DNA of 64,000 bases, from contig NZ_JACEMU010000009.1 of NCBI RefSeq assembly GCF_013868135.1, forward strand, positions 2,501-66,500. Direction: 5' to 3'. The position numbers were made by a program, and so were the translations under genes. Below are positions 37,992 through 51,129 of this stretch, one piece after another. Positions within the stretch are counted from its first letter, which is position 1. Every line of letters begins with the position of its first letter. Origin of the DNA: Paracoccus sp. S1E-3 (lineage in GTDB: Bacteria > Pseudomonadota > Alphaproteobacteria > Rhodobacterales > Rhodobacteraceae). Below the pieces are notes generated by a model. It was given only the letters and a program-made list of their open reading frames with translations. It did no database searches and had not been told where the DNA came from.

Positions 37992-38384
37992 TCATGGCGC
38001 ACATCGCTTCGCAGCCTCGAGGGTACTAGCATAGATCAGGCAGCTTTCGATGTCGTCCAAGCGCGCTGCCATTCTCTTGGCAATCTCAAGGTTCTCATTG
38101 AAATCGTCGACCAGCTCATTGTGTTTTCGCAGCAGGGAGTCATGTGCTTCGACGCATTCGGTGACGTTTGATTTGCAGGTGAAACCCTCGTAGTTGCACT
38201 GATACTGATCGAAGCAGGCTGCGTTACGGTCGACGCACATGCCGCTGCTCGAGCAGACCTTGTCACCGTAGTCCAGGCATGCGGGCTGCGTGCCAATTCG
38301 ACAGGAGAAGCTCTGTCCAAGCGCAGGGGAAGCAGCCGCAAGGGCCAGAAGTGATAGAAGAACTCGGATCAGCTTGGTATCCAC
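37992..38384 (-). CDS. secreted cysteine-rich hypothetical protein
   Basis: A 130-residue protein with a clear signal peptide (MDTKLIRVLLSLLALAAASP, cut after ALGQ). About ten cysteines follow in the mature part (FSC, PAC, VC, MC, AC, QC, TC, EC, SC, RC), so a disulfide-bonded periplasmic or outer-surface product is likely. The start lies 4 bases after the hsdR stop, so it belongs to the same transcript. No family recognised, and a secreted protein is unexpected in an RM operon. Confidence 0.75.
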   Translation of the reverse strand: MDTKLIRVLLSLLALAAASPALGQSFSCRIGTQPACLDYGDKVCSSSGMCVDRNAACFDQYQCNYEGFTCKSNVTECVEAHDSLLRKHNELVDDFNENLEIAKRMAARLDDIESCLIYASTLEAAKRCAP

Positions 38385-38387
38385 GAT

Positions 38388-41522
<3,135 letters not shown>

Positions 41523-41531
41523 TCCGATTCC

Positions 41532-42158
41532 CTACCAACGCCCCGGTTTGTGAAACTGGCCCGTGGCGTCTTGCATCACGGCCGGAAACTGCGCGTTCGC
41601 CAAGGCGCCTGGCCGGATCGGCTTGATGAAATGCGCCAACGGTTGCAGGGCGCGGCTGACCTTGGCTTGGGGGTTGAGAATCCCGATAGTCTTGCCGAAC
41701 CGGTTGCGAACCACCGAGATAGGTTCCTTCAGGTCACTGTCGTTGCTGACGATCACTGCCACGTCGAACGCATCATCGAAGGCGTCGATCAACAGATGCG
41801 TGGCGATGTTGACGTCCGAGCCCTTCTCCTCGGTCTTCATCACCCGCCGCGGGGTGTATCTTCCGCGCTGCCAGTCGGCGGCGTCGGGCATGCTGACCTC
41901 GTGGGTCAGGAAATGGCCGAGGTGGATGCTGACCTGCGGCAGGGTACGCAGGGCCCGGAAATAGGTCTGCTGGCGGGTCGGCTGGTCGGGATCATGCGGG
42001 GTGCCGCTGACCTGCGCGGTGAAATAGCGGATGGCACGGATGTCGTTCTGCGGCATCAGCGCGCTACAAAGCGCGTGCAGATTCAACCACTTGTGCGGAG
42101 TCTTCTTGAGGCAACCAAAGTAGAGGTTGTAACCGTCGACATAGACATGGGTTCTCAT
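41532..42158 (-). CDS. NYN-domain (LabA/DUF88-like) putative ribonuclease
   Basis: A 208-residue PIN-like protein. The N-terminal aspartate is in YVDGYNLYFG. The second acidic cluster is KGSDVNIATHLLIDAFDD and the third is VIVSNDSDL, which together form the metal site of NYN nucleases. The ATG 42158 fits the domain start; the longer frame to 42212 adds a non-conserved tail. It lies 9 bases before hsdR and is probably co-expressed with it. A role in RNA cleavage during restriction or phage attack is inference. Confidence 0.9.
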   Translation of the reverse strand: MRTHVYVDGYNLYFGCLKKTPHKWLNLHALCSALMPQNDIRAIRYFTAQVSGTPHDPDQPTRQQTYFRALRTLPQVSIHLGHFLTHEVSMPDAADWQRGRYTPRRVMKTEEKGSDVNIATHLLIDAFDDAFDVAVIVSNDSDLKEPISVVRNRFGKTIGILNPQAKVSRALQPLAHFIKPIRPGALANAQFPAVMQDATGQFHKPGRW

Positions 42159-42315
42159 GCGAACCCCCAAAAAAGCAGCAGCGGCCACTGGGGCCGCCGC
42201 GCGCCCCGGCACCGAAGCGCCGAGGGAGATATGAAGGCATAAGTGGACATTTTCTCCACCAGGTCAAGAGTCCAGTTGCGAAAAACGCAACGCAGCGGCG
42301 TGATGCACGGGCAGG

Positions 42316-42465
42316 TCATCGTACCGCCTCCGCCATCTGTTCCGACCCGACATCCCGCTCAGGTTTGAAATCACTCAGGCCCGAAACGGCACCAGTCAGG
42401 CAGACATCCCCCTGCCATTCAGCGTCATCGAGCGGGGCGGCTTCGACTTCGGTCAAGGTTATCAT
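42316..42465 (-). pseudogene. 49-codon ORF resembling the 5' end of hsdR
   Basis: The ORF reads MITLTEVEAAPLDDAEWQGD... and parallels the hsdR start [20 protein letters not shown]. At DNA level about 45 bases of the two starts align with one 6-base gap and few mismatches. Its ATG overlaps the stop of the upstream gene (ATGA), the coupling expected of the original hsdR start. It is most simply a leftover of an hsdR 5' end split off when the NYN gene arrived. Confidence 0.6.
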
Positions 42466-42893
42466 GCGCGCACCGGTCTCGTAACCCGCGCCAGCACAGC
42501 CAGAATCCGGTCCAGGTCCGCCATGCTCCGCAGGGCGAAACAGACCAGGTCCGCCCTCCCAAGCTGCATCATGTCCTCTAGCGCCGAGTGACGTCCGTAC
42601 TGCTTCTCGCCGGTCTTGCCGACGGTTTGGTACAGCTTCGATGCGGGGGAAATCGTGAACGGGATGCTGCCATCCAGAAGGTCCCGCACGAAATCCTCTT
42701 TGACCCACAGATTGGCAGGGGACTTCTCGCCCTTCTCGAACATCAACTCTATCAGGGCGCCGTCGGAGGGTCGCATCGAATAGCGGTTTGCGTAACTCTT
42801 CTGGTGGCCCCTGGAATGCTCTTTCGCCTCGCGGTCGAGCCGCATGACGATGGCGCGTTTCAGGTTGGTCAGATCGATCTCGGCTGCGCTCAT
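42462..42893 (-). CDS. hypothetical protein in the hsd operon
   Basis: A 143-residue protein (MSAAEIDLTNLKRAIVMRLD...) with a charged helical N-terminus (REAKEHSRGHQKSYANRYSM) and a region reading ASKLYQTVGKTGEKQYGRH. No family recognised. The ATG at 42893 is preferred over a TTG at 42908. It is coupled to the hsdR-like fragment downstream and follows the membrane protein gene, so it is an RM-operon passenger. Confidence 0.7.
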   Translation of the reverse strand: MSAAEIDLTNLKRAIVMRLDREAKEHSRGHQKSYANRYSMRPSDGALIELMFEKGEKSPANLWVKEDFVRDLLDGSIPFTISPASKLYQTVGKTGEKQYGRHSALEDMMQLGRADLVCFALRSMADLDRILAVLARVTRPVRA

Positions 42894-42950
42894 TCTGTTT
42901 GATCTCAAAGGTGGGCGAATTTGTTAGTGTATGGCTTGGCACGCGGCTTT

Positions 42951-43529
42951 TCAAAGTAGCTCGGACGAAAGCGCTTTGTCCTTTTCCCGTTCCGCTTCGA
43001 TCTCTTTGCGTGTCTCCTCCAGTTTGCTTTCGGGGTTCCATTCGCCGAAGGTTCTTCTGGGAAGATCATGCGTATCCCGAAGGATGCGGGCGAGTCTTGC
43101 GGCTTCCAACCCGAGAAGGGCATACCTGTAGCGCCTCGTTTCGTAATATGCGTCGTAGTCCGGGGGCGACGCGTAGTCGGCCGCCGCATTGATCGCCTGC
43201 TGGGCGTCGTGTAGTTTGTTGTCGAGCGAGAGAAGATCATAGGCCAGTTGGTGATCGATACTGCGCCAGTCCACATCATCGGGAAAGCTGATGGGCGAGG
43301 GCGCTTCGGTGGTCGCCGTTGCTTCGTCGCGGTTCCCTTCAAGATACCCGTCGTCGAGCGAAACGACCGCGCACTGGTCAACGAACCTGTCCAGCGTGAT
43401 CACGACGCGCACGGCGAGGTATTTCGCACGCTTGCGACTGTCGGCCGAACTGGCCAGCCATTCGCGAACAACGACGATCCCCGAACCCACAATGGCACCC
43501 ACCAAGGCGGCAACTGCCTCGCTCATCAT
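42951..43529 (-). CDS. membrane-anchored hypothetical protein in the hsd operon
   Basis: A 192-residue protein. Its N-terminal membrane helix (AVAALVGAIVGSGIVVVREW) is followed by a charged, helical cytoplasmic part that ends in Lys/Glu-rich coiled coil (EETRKEIEAEREKDK). The start overlaps the hsdS stop by 4 bases (43526-43529), so it is translated with the RM genes. Membrane-anchored partners are not part of the standard HsdRMS enzyme, so it is an accessory of unknown role. Confidence 0.75.
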   Translation of the reverse strand: MMSEAVAALVGAIVGSGIVVVREWLASSADSRKRAKYLAVRVVITLDRFVDQCAVVSLDDGYLEGNRDEATATTEAPSPISFPDDVDWRSIDHQLAYDLLSLDNKLHDAQQAINAAADYASPPDYDAYYETRRYRYALLGLEAARLARILRDTHDLPRRTFGEWNPESKLEETRKEIEAEREKDKALSSELL

Positions 43530-44766
43530 GCCACCTCGCCAACGAGGCGCTCGTTCTCGGCCACCCGCAACTCCCCCGACATCAGGCGCGGCAGCAGGAG
43601 GTCGCGGGTCTGGGCGAGGGTGCGGGATTCCTCATTCAGTTGCCTTACCAGATCATAAAGTGGAGCGATGGTGGCATCGAAGGCCGAATGAATTGCATCG
43701 CTGGCGCGAAGATATGGCACTCGCCGGAGGTTCGCTTGATTCAACTTTGGCTGCACAGCGCCGGTCACGAAGGGTCGGATGTCTATCTGGTCAAAGAACA
43801 ACTTGAGTTGCTCGACGCTCATGTTGCGCCCTTTGATCACGTGTGCATGGTTGTTTACCCATAGCTTGCCCCAGACATACTGTGTGAAAGGCCGACCGTC
43901 TTCCTTTGCCACTGATCCGTCCTCACCAAGCAGCAGGAGCCGTTCATCGAAGAGGTAACTGTCGATGTGATCCATCACAGACGTTGCCCCATGATAGGGA
44001 TACGGCCCCTGCCGCTTAGCGCGCTCCTGAGAAGACAAAGGCACGCGCTTGTGGTCCAGCAGTTCGATAAAGTCGCCGATGGTTGAAACCTCCCACCCCT
44101 CCGGCTTGCCCTCGGCGTCCAGGCGGTCGGGGAAGAGGGACCAGAGGTCGGGGGAGAGGTAGGGTTCGCGGCCTTCCATCTTGGCGCGGGTGGGGCCGAA
44201 ATCGACGAACCAGTCGCGGAACAGCGCCCGCGCCATGGATTCCAGCGTGGCGTTCATCTTCCGGTTCAGCTCGATCTTGTCATCCAGCGCCCCGAGGGTG
44301 GCAGCAATCGCGCGTTGTTCGGGGAGGGGTGGCACGAGCAGCTCAATGTCGGAGAATCTGCTTTTCGACACATTGGTGTAGACCGATCCACCACCTCCGG
44401 ATCGTTCCAGCACATGACCGATCTCCCGAAAAGCGTAGTAAAGAAATTGGGCATCGACATCTTCGTTTGGGATTACGCTGTTGATCTGTTGATTGGTAAA
44501 GCTTGTGCGAGCCGTAATCCCGCACTTCCCAACTGTCGCGATGCACGACATCATCACGGATCCAGCGGGCAGCAATGACGACTTGATTGCGCCTGCGCCT
44601 GTTTGGGACAGTGTTCGAGCCGACGAATCAATTACTACACGACCATCGAGATCAGGAATTGTGATAAATGGATAAGGACCGCCGAAGTAATCGTCGTTTG
44701 CAGTGCTCGGAGTCTTTCCGGTCACAACACGCCCAAGGGTGCCAATCTTGCGAGTCGTGAACGAGT

Positions 44767-44770
<4 letters not shown>
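43526..44770 (-). CDS. hsdS: type I restriction enzyme specificity subunit
   Basis: A 414-residue HsdS with two target-recognition domains. The first begins near [19 protein letters not shown] and the second near [16 protein letters not shown]. Each is followed by a helical spacer with the conserved [20 protein letters not shown]-type motif after the first and [20 protein letters not shown] after the second. The bipartite target sequence cannot be read from the protein. Start overlaps hsdM by 4 bases. Confidence 0.95.
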
Positions 44771-46308
<1,538 letters not shown>

Positions 46309-46374
46309 TGTGAAATCTGCCCCCCGGTAAGCCTTTTCCAGACGGTATTTCAGCCGGAGGGCGAAATCCAGCCG

Positions 46375-47055
46375 CTAACAGCGGCTTGGCGGGGTTCTTT
46401 CCCACGGCTTTGCCTTCGGCATCGCCCCTGTCACCTCGACCTCGCGCAGCATCCCGCCTGCGATTAGCCCCTGCCGGACCCAGCCCAGCGCCTGCCACCA
46501 GTCGTCATAGCCGCGACGGGCAGCGTCGATCTGCTGCGGGTGGGGCGAGAAGGTGACCGGGCAGGCCAGGATGTCGATGGTCTTCCATGTCGCTCGGGCA
46601 CCCGCGCCACGCACGCGGATGCGCTCGGTGCCGACGACGATGGCGCCCGCATGCGTCCCATGCTGGTTCTGCTTGACGATGGTCGGCACGCAGCGCGGGA
46701 TGGCGCCCGGCATCCAGTCGGGGGTCAGACCTGCGCGGGCCAGTTCGGCGACGCGGATCGCCATGCGTTTGCCGCCGAGGATGTCGGGGATCCCGGCGAC
46801 GGTGGCGGCGATCACCTCGGCGTCCTCGTGGGTGTAGCCGCCGATCTTGTGCTGGCCGCCGTCGATCTTGCAGCCGAGCACGGCGCGCTGCAGCAGGACG
46901 TATTCCAGGCCGAAGCCGAACCCTTCCTCGGTGACGTCCGGGGGCAGGGGCAGTTCCAGCTGCGCCTGTTCGATCCGGAACGCCCATTCCAGCGCCGCCT
47001 GCACGCCCAGCGCGCGCTTGATCCTGGTGCCTCTGACGCGGCCGTGGAAACTCAT
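46375..47055 (-). CDS. hypothetical phage protein
   Basis: A 226-residue protein (MSFHGRVRGTRIKRALGVQA...) with conserved-looking segments such as GFGLEYVLLQRAVLGCKID, HKIGGYTHEDAEVIAATVAG and HAGAIVVGTERIRVRG. No domain was recognised. Its ATG overlaps the stop codon of the alternative frame at 47052 (TGA within CATGA), so it is probably translated after that frame. Context: early region of the prophage. Confidence 0.75.
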   Translation of the reverse strand: MSFHGRVRGTRIKRALGVQAALEWAFRIEQAQLELPLPPDVTEEGFGFGLEYVLLQRAVLGCKIDGGQHKIGGYTHEDAEVIAATVAGIPDILGGKRMAIRVAELARAGLTPDWMPGAIPRCVPTIVKQNQHGTHAGAIVVGTERIRVRGAGARATWKTIDILACPVTFSPHPQQIDAARRGYDDWWQALGWVRQGLIAGGMLREVEVTGAMPKAKPWERTPPSRC

Positions 47056-47645
47056 CGCTGCAATCCTTCAAGGAAATCCATCTGCGCCGGGCGCTGGGCT
47101 GCATCCGTCGGCCGCCAGATCCACGGGCCCGAGGCCATGGGCAGCTGCGAGAGAGCGCCACGCATGTGCTGCTGCCAGAGGGTGAACTCCGTTGCCGAGC
47201 AGGCGCACAGCGCGTGCCCGATGGGCCAGCCCATCAGCCATCCGACGAAGAGCGGGTTCAGCCGCCGCCGCGACCGGCCCTTCAGGATCCGCCGCGAGAC
47301 GGCGCGCCCATGCGAGGCAATCATCGAAGCCCAGAGCGGGCGCGAGATCGGGGCGTGCGGCAAGGACCGCGGCCCATCGGGCGAGGTCGCCGGGGCCGGG
47401 GGGGTGAAGCCCTGCTCCGCCCGGTAGTGCAGCAGATCCATCCGGGATTTGCCGTCGCTGCGGGTGACGCTGGCCTCCGAACTGCCCTTCCAGTTCTGTG
47501 CTGCCGGGGTCGGCCAATGGTTCGGCAGGGCCTTCGCGATGCACAGTGCCAGCGCCTCCGCCTTCCGCGTGAACCGAAGGTCCGCGACAGCGAATTCGCT
47601 GTTCCCGGCCGGGTTGTAGCGGCCGGTGCCGGGATGCAGGCTCAT
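47052..47645 (-). CDS. overlapping ORF within the cytosine methyltransferase gene
   Basis: A second reading frame over the 3' half of the methyltransferase gene encodes ~197 residues from an ATG at 47645. It has protein-like segments: NHWPTPAAQNWKGSSEASV and RLNPLFVGWLMGWPIGHALC, then FTLWQQHMRGALSQL. Such WPTP...LNPxFVxWLMGWP strings recur in phage methyltransferase proteins I know of. Its stop overlaps the next gene's start (ATGA), the coupling seen throughout this cluster, whereas the methyltransferase frame ends 15 bases short of it. Alternatives: a frameshifted gene or a fortuitous frame. Confidence 0.55.
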   Translation of the reverse strand: MSLHPGTGRYNPAGNSEFAVADLRFTRKAEALALCIAKALPNHWPTPAAQNWKGSSEASVTRSDGKSRMDLLHYRAEQGFTPPAPATSPDGPRSLPHAPISRPLWASMIASHGRAVSRRILKGRSRRRLNPLFVGWLMGWPIGHALCACSATEFTLWQQHMRGALSQLPMASGPWIWRPTDAAQRPAQMDFLEGLQR

Positions 47646-48156
47646 TGGTGTGGGCCAGGATGAAGATGCGCAGCCGCTCATGCGGCGCGCCGACCTCTGC
47701 CGCCGAGAACAGGCCCGCCGCAGGCGAATAGCCCAATCCCCAAAGCTCTCGCAGGACGGTTTCAAGGCCGAGAGTGACGTGACCGGCGACGTTTTCGAGG
47801 AAGACCCATTCGGGGCGGAGCTCAAAGATGACGCGGGCGACATCAGGCCAGAGATGGCGGGGATCGTCGGCGCCGCCGCGCTTTCCGGCCGCGCTGAAGG
47901 GCTGGCAGGGATATCCAGCCAGCACCGTGTCGAAGGCGCCGCGGAAAGGGCGGGCGTCGAAGCTGCGCAGGTCGGTCCAGATCGGGGCCGGGGCGAAGTA
48001 GCCTGCGCGCTGGGCGGCAATGAGGACGGCGCGGGGCCAGTCCTCCCATTCGACGAAGGCGCGGGTGTGATAGCCGGGTTCGGCGAGCATGAGGCCCAGA
48101 TCAAGGCCTCCGCCGCCAGCGCAGAGGGACAATCCGTGCCGGGGACGAAGCACCAT
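47068..48156 (-). CDS. phage DNA cytosine-5 methyltransferase
   Basis: A 362-residue C5-methyltransferase. Motif I reads LSLCAGGGGLDLGL, motif IV GYPCQPFSAAGKR with the catalytic Cys, motif VI FLENVAGHV, and motif VIII HERLRIFILA. Motif X is RLLGNGVHPLAAAHAWRSL near the C-terminus. The section between motifs VIII and X (~residues 175-260) is low-complexity in this frame and overlaps a second frame that looks more protein-like there. The start may be the ATG 48156 or a GTG at 48165 that overlaps the upstream stop. Confidence 0.8.
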   Translation of the reverse strand: MVLRPRHGLSLCAGGGGLDLGLMLAEPGYHTRAFVEWEDWPRAVLIAAQRAGYFAPAPIWTDLRSFDARPFRGAFDTVLAGYPCQPFSAAGKRGGADDPRHLWPDVARVIFELRPEWVFLENVAGHVTLGLETVLRELWGLGYSPAAGLFSAAEVGAPHERLRIFILAHTNEPASRHRPLQPGREQRIRCRGPSVHAEGGGAGTVHREGPAEPLADPGSTELEGQFGGQRHPQRRQIPDGSAALPGGAGLHPPGPGDLARWAAVLAARPDLAPALGFDDCLAWARRLAADPEGPVAAAAEPALRRMADGLAHRARAVRLLGNGVHPLAAAHAWRSLAAAHGLGPVDLAADGCSPAPGADGFP

Positions 48157-48161
48157 GCCAT

Positions 48162-49169
48162 TCACCGCACCCCGCGCTCGCGCAGGCGTTCGGCTGTCAC
48201 CAGCCCCCGGGCCAGCATGGCATCGCGCATCGTGTTGCTGATCGCGCTGACCGGCAGGTAGCGGTCGGAGTTGACCAGATCGGCGTAGAAGGCGGGCAGG
48301 TCGGTGATCGGCTTGGTGGCCGGAGCAGGGGCCACCTTGGGCTTGCGCCGTTTCCGGGCCGTATCCTCGACCTTGCGCTGGGCAGCACGCTGCATCGCCC
48401 GGTCCAGCGCCTTCGGCCCATCGGGCGGTTCGGGATGCTCATCGCGGGAGGCCTCGGCCGCGGCGATGATCTCCGCCTCGGTCAGCCCCAGCTCGTCACG
48501 CCAGCGCTGGACGTGCAGCCGGGGCGGCCAGCCTTGCCACCAGCCGGGCAGGGCGTCGGGGTCGAGGCCCAGCGCGCCGAGCAGGTCCCCGAAAACCTCA
48601 TCGGGTACGCCTTCGCGCGCCTGCGCGCCCTCCTCCTCCTTTACTGGTTTACTTAGAGGTTCCCTTACAAGGTTAGTGTCCGAAATCCGGACACGGCTTT
48701 CAGCATTTTCCGGACACGGGTCAGCCGGAAAATCGGACACGGCTTCCGCATCGATTCCGTGGCCGAAATCTGGACACGGCAAGGCATCGAACGCGCCGTC
48801 CAGGGGCGAACCCTCTGCCATGTCGGCGATTTTCGCATCGGGGCATTCCCCGTGTCCGATTTCCGGACACGGCACCACAGCTACAGGTGTGAAGCCCGGC
48901 TCGAACCCCAGGATGTAGCGTGTCGGCAGCTGGCGCTTGGTCACGGGATCGAGCCGCGGAACACGCCGCAGCAGGCCCACCGCCTCAAGCTGGCCAAGGT
49001 GGTCGTTCAGCGTGGACCGGCTGATTTCGCAGTCATGCGCCAGCCGATCCTGCGAGGGGAAGCAGCCGAAATCAGGGTTGAACCGGTCACAGAGGTGCCA
49101 GAGCACGATCTTGGTCGTGGGCTTCAACCCGCGCTGCTTTATGGCCCAGTTGGTGGCCTCGTGGCTCAT
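48162..49169 (-). CDS. winged-helix (HTH_36-type) phage replication/regulatory protein
   Basis: A 335-residue protein. The N-terminal ~90 residues form a winged helix (MSHEATNWAIKQRGLKPTTK, then CFPSQDRLAHDCEISRSTLN) like replication initiators and the Rhodobacter prophage helix-turn-helix proteins. A long linker and a helical C-terminus with KRRKPK follow. The ATG 49169 has GGAGG about 9 bases before it; the frame's extension to 49742 is a shadow. In the linker region, GHG/CPDFGHG-type patterns recur (CPEIGHG, CPDFGHG). It may start phage replication. Confidence 0.8.
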   Translation of the reverse strand: MSHEATNWAIKQRGLKPTTKIVLWHLCDRFNPDFGCFPSQDRLAHDCEISRSTLNDHLGQLEAVGLLRRVPRLDPVTKRQLPTRYILGFEPGFTPVAVVPCPEIGHGECPDAKIADMAEGSPLDGAFDALPCPDFGHGIDAEAVSDFPADPCPENAESRVRISDTNLVREPLSKPVKEEEGAQAREGVPDEVFGDLLGALGLDPDALPGWWQGWPPRLHVQRWRDELGLTEAEIIAAAEASRDEHPEPPDGPKALDRAMQRAAQRKVEDTARKRRKPKVAPAPATKPITDLPAFYADLVNSDRYLPVSAISNTMRDAMLARGLVTAERLRERGVR

Positions 49170-49561
49170 GGCGCGGGCCTCCGCGGGGCGGGCGCGATGC
49201 GCGTTGTGAAGCCGTGATCCGCCAGCGCGCCCAGCGCGTCGTCGAGACTGCGCACCAGCGCCCAGCCGAAGCCCTGAGCCAGAACAGCATCGCGGAATGA
49301 TTCCTGCTCCGGCCGCAGCCGCCCTTTCGGCGCTTTCAGCTCGAGGAACAGGACACGGCCGTCGCAGATGACCATCAGATCGGCGAACCCGGCATGGACG
49401 CCCATGCCGACAAGGATCGCCTGGCGCTTGGCTCCGCGGGGCCCGGCCTCGGTCACCTCGTTGGCGCAGTGGTGGATGATGGCCGAGCGGGGCAGGGCTA
49501 TGCGCAGCGCTTGAACGACCGCGCGCTGCAGATCGGCCTCGGGGGTGCCGCGGCGCTTCAT
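49166..49561 (-). CDS. VRR-NUC nuclease
   Basis: A 131-residue stand-alone VRR-NUC domain. The PD-(D/E)xK-like core is GFADLMVICDGRVLFLELKA, with a following GRLRPEQESFRDAV helix. Phage-encoded VRR-NUC proteins are believed to resolve branched DNA during replication or recombination. It overlaps the genes on both sides by 4 bases (ATGA), indicating tight coupling. Confidence 0.92.
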   Translation of the reverse strand: MKRRGTPEADLQRAVVQALRIALPRSAIIHHCANEVTEAGPRGAKRQAILVGMGVHAGFADLMVICDGRVLFLELKAPKGRLRPEQESFRDAVLAQGFGWALVRSLDDALGALADHGFTTRIAPAPRRPAP

Positions 49562-49797
49562 CGCGCGGCCCTCCCCTGATCCTCGCGCTGGGCGCGCCGT
49601 ACCGGCCGCCGCGCGTCAACCACCACCAGCAGGCGCTGCGCCTCTGTTCGCTCGGCCGACGTCTCGCCGTGCTGGACGAGCACATTGCATGCGAGCCGGA
49701 TGAGGAGATCGCTGTGATGCGCGACATCGGCGATGACGGCACGGGCCTCGGCCACGCGGTCGGCGGGCCAGGCGGAACTGCGGGGGTGGATCTTCAT
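49558..49797 (-). CDS. 79-residue hypothetical phage protein
   Basis: Starts MKIHPRSSAWPADRVAEARA at 49797, overlapping the excisionase-like gene's stop. Predicted helical with HHSDLLIRLACNVLVQHGE in the middle and an Arg-rich tail. No family recognised. Coupled to VRR-NUC downstream, so probably an early phage gene. Confidence 0.7.
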   Translation of the reverse strand: MKIHPRSSAWPADRVAEARAVIADVAHHSDLLIRLACNVLVQHGETSAERTEAQRLLVVVDARRPVRRAQREDQGRAAR

Positions 49798-50042
49798 GAC
49801 CGCCCCCGCGTCTTGCGCACCGGATGGGCCTGTTCCTGCGCCCTGATCCACTCCTGTATGGCGGCACGGCTATAGAAGGTCTTTCGACCTATGCGTGTGC
49901 ATGGCGGCCCCTGACGGCGGGCTTCCCACCGGGATAGCGTGTCGGTCGTCAGGCCCAGCGCGCGGGCCAACTGCTCCCGGCTGATCCAGTCGGCCAGCAG
50001 GTCGGGGATCTCTTCCACCGGGTCATCTTGCATGTCTTTCAT
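49794..50042 (-). CDS. excisionase/MerR-like helix-turn-helix protein
   Basis: An 82-residue protein. The helix-turn-helix reads ISREQLARALGLTTDTLSRW, followed by the typical wing GPPCTRIGRKTFYSRAAIQEW of HTH_17/excisionase proteins. ATG 50042 is chosen; a second in-frame ATG is at 50033. It is the first gene of the early cluster and lies next to the integrase remnant, so an excisionase or early regulator is likely. A 31-bp sequence about 60 bases upstream is repeated upstream of the integrase gene. Confidence 0.82.
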   Translation of the reverse strand: MKDMQDDPVEEIPDLLADWISREQLARALGLTTDTLSRWEARRQGPPCTRIGRKTFYSRAAIQEWIRAQEQAHPVRKTRGRS

Positions 50043-50102
50043 GGGCTGTTCCGTTCGCCTTGCGCCCCTCTGCTGGGGCGGTTTCAGCGAAGCAGAGCGC
50101 GA

Positions 50103-50133
50103 GGACCGGAAGACAGGCGGAAGGTGGAACTGG
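50103..50133. repeat. 31-bp direct repeat, copy 1 (upstream of excisionase-like gene)
   Basis: This 31-bp stretch matches 51199-51229 at 30 of 31 positions. It ends in GGTGGAACTGG, whose imperfect inverse CCAATTCCACC follows at 50144-50154. It lies about 61 bases upstream of the excisionase-like start. Candidate promoter, operator or integrase/excisionase arm site. Confidence 0.7.
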
Positions 50134-50442
50134 CCGCTGCCATCCAATTCCACCCCTTATTTTATTGGTGCTTCGGCGGCTGGCGCGCGACACGACACGC
50201 GTTACGGCAGTCTTCGTGGGGTATCCCTCGCGCCGGTTCCTGGCGACGATCCGCGCTTCGTCGACACCGCTCCGACAGCTTGGGGCTGATTGGGCGGCGC
50301 TGAGGCGGTTTCGCCGGTTTCGCAGGGACCGGAATTGCCGGAATGGACCATTCCGGTCGGGTTCCGACGGTTCTGGATGATATCCACAAGTTCTTTTTTT
50401 GTTCTGGTGCGCCAGTGCAGGATTCTGGTTGATCGTTCGCCT
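50134..50442. other. non-coding stretch between excisionase-like and integrase genes
   Basis: About 310 bases without a supportable gene. It contains the second arm of the inverted repeat (50144-50154), a GC-rich middle and an AT-rich tract with seven consecutive T residues near 50393-50400. No recognisable remains of the missing integrase catalytic domain were found in any frame. Confidence 0.6.
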
Positions 50443-51129
50443 TCAGGATGCGTAGATTCGTGGTTGAGCAGAACATAAGAATCGACAAGGCAACCCCTGC
50501 GCGGGGTTGTCCGTCCGCCATTCCCACTCCATCGCCAGCGTGAACATCTTGCGCAGCACCTCGCCCATGCGGTTGGCGCGGATCGGGGTGGGCTTGTGCC
50601 CCTGCAGCTTGCGGGCCCGGTTGTTGGGTTTTGCCTTGCAGGGACGGGGCCGCCCCTCGGCCACGAAATCGAGGAACTTCGCGACGTCGGACTTCGTGAT
50701 CTCCGTCACCAGCCGGTTGCCCCAGGTGGGTTCTACCATCTTCTTCAGCATCGACACCTGATCGCCCGCATTGGTCTTGGCCAGTTTCGGCAGATGCTCG
50801 GCGATGTAGCGGTCGATCATGTCCGTGACGCGCGGGGCCCCGCGCCAATCGTCGCGCGCCGCCAGAGGATCCTGCCCCTCGTCAATGGCGCGGCGCAGTT
50901 CCTTGGCGCGCTCGCGCGCGGCCGTGACGCTCCACTCAGGCCAGCGCCCGATGGTCATCCGCCGCTGTCGACCGGAATGCCGGTAGTCGATGGTGAAGGT
51001 CCGCGCGCCCGAGGCCTGTACACGGGCGGCGAAGCCAATCACCTCCGTGTCGAAGATCTGATAGCTAACGCCGGGCTTCGGCTCCGCCTCGCGCAGGGTT
51101 TTCTCATTCAGTTTCAGTCTCTTGACCAT
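50443..51129 (-). pseudogene. tyrosine integrase, truncated before the catalytic domain
   Basis: 228 residues of a P4/phage-type integrase. The N-terminal DUF4102-like domain (YQIFDTEVIGFAARVQASGA, then RRMTIGRWPEWSV) and the core-binding domain (MLKKMVEPTWGNRLVTEI) are normal. The protein ends just after EWEWRTDNPAQG with an unrelated tail (LPCRFLCSAQPRIYAS). The catalytic domain with R-H-R-Y residues, normally a further ~150-180 residues, is absent. It should be inactive for recombination. A 31-bp repeat lies 70 bases upstream of its start. Confidence 0.85.
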
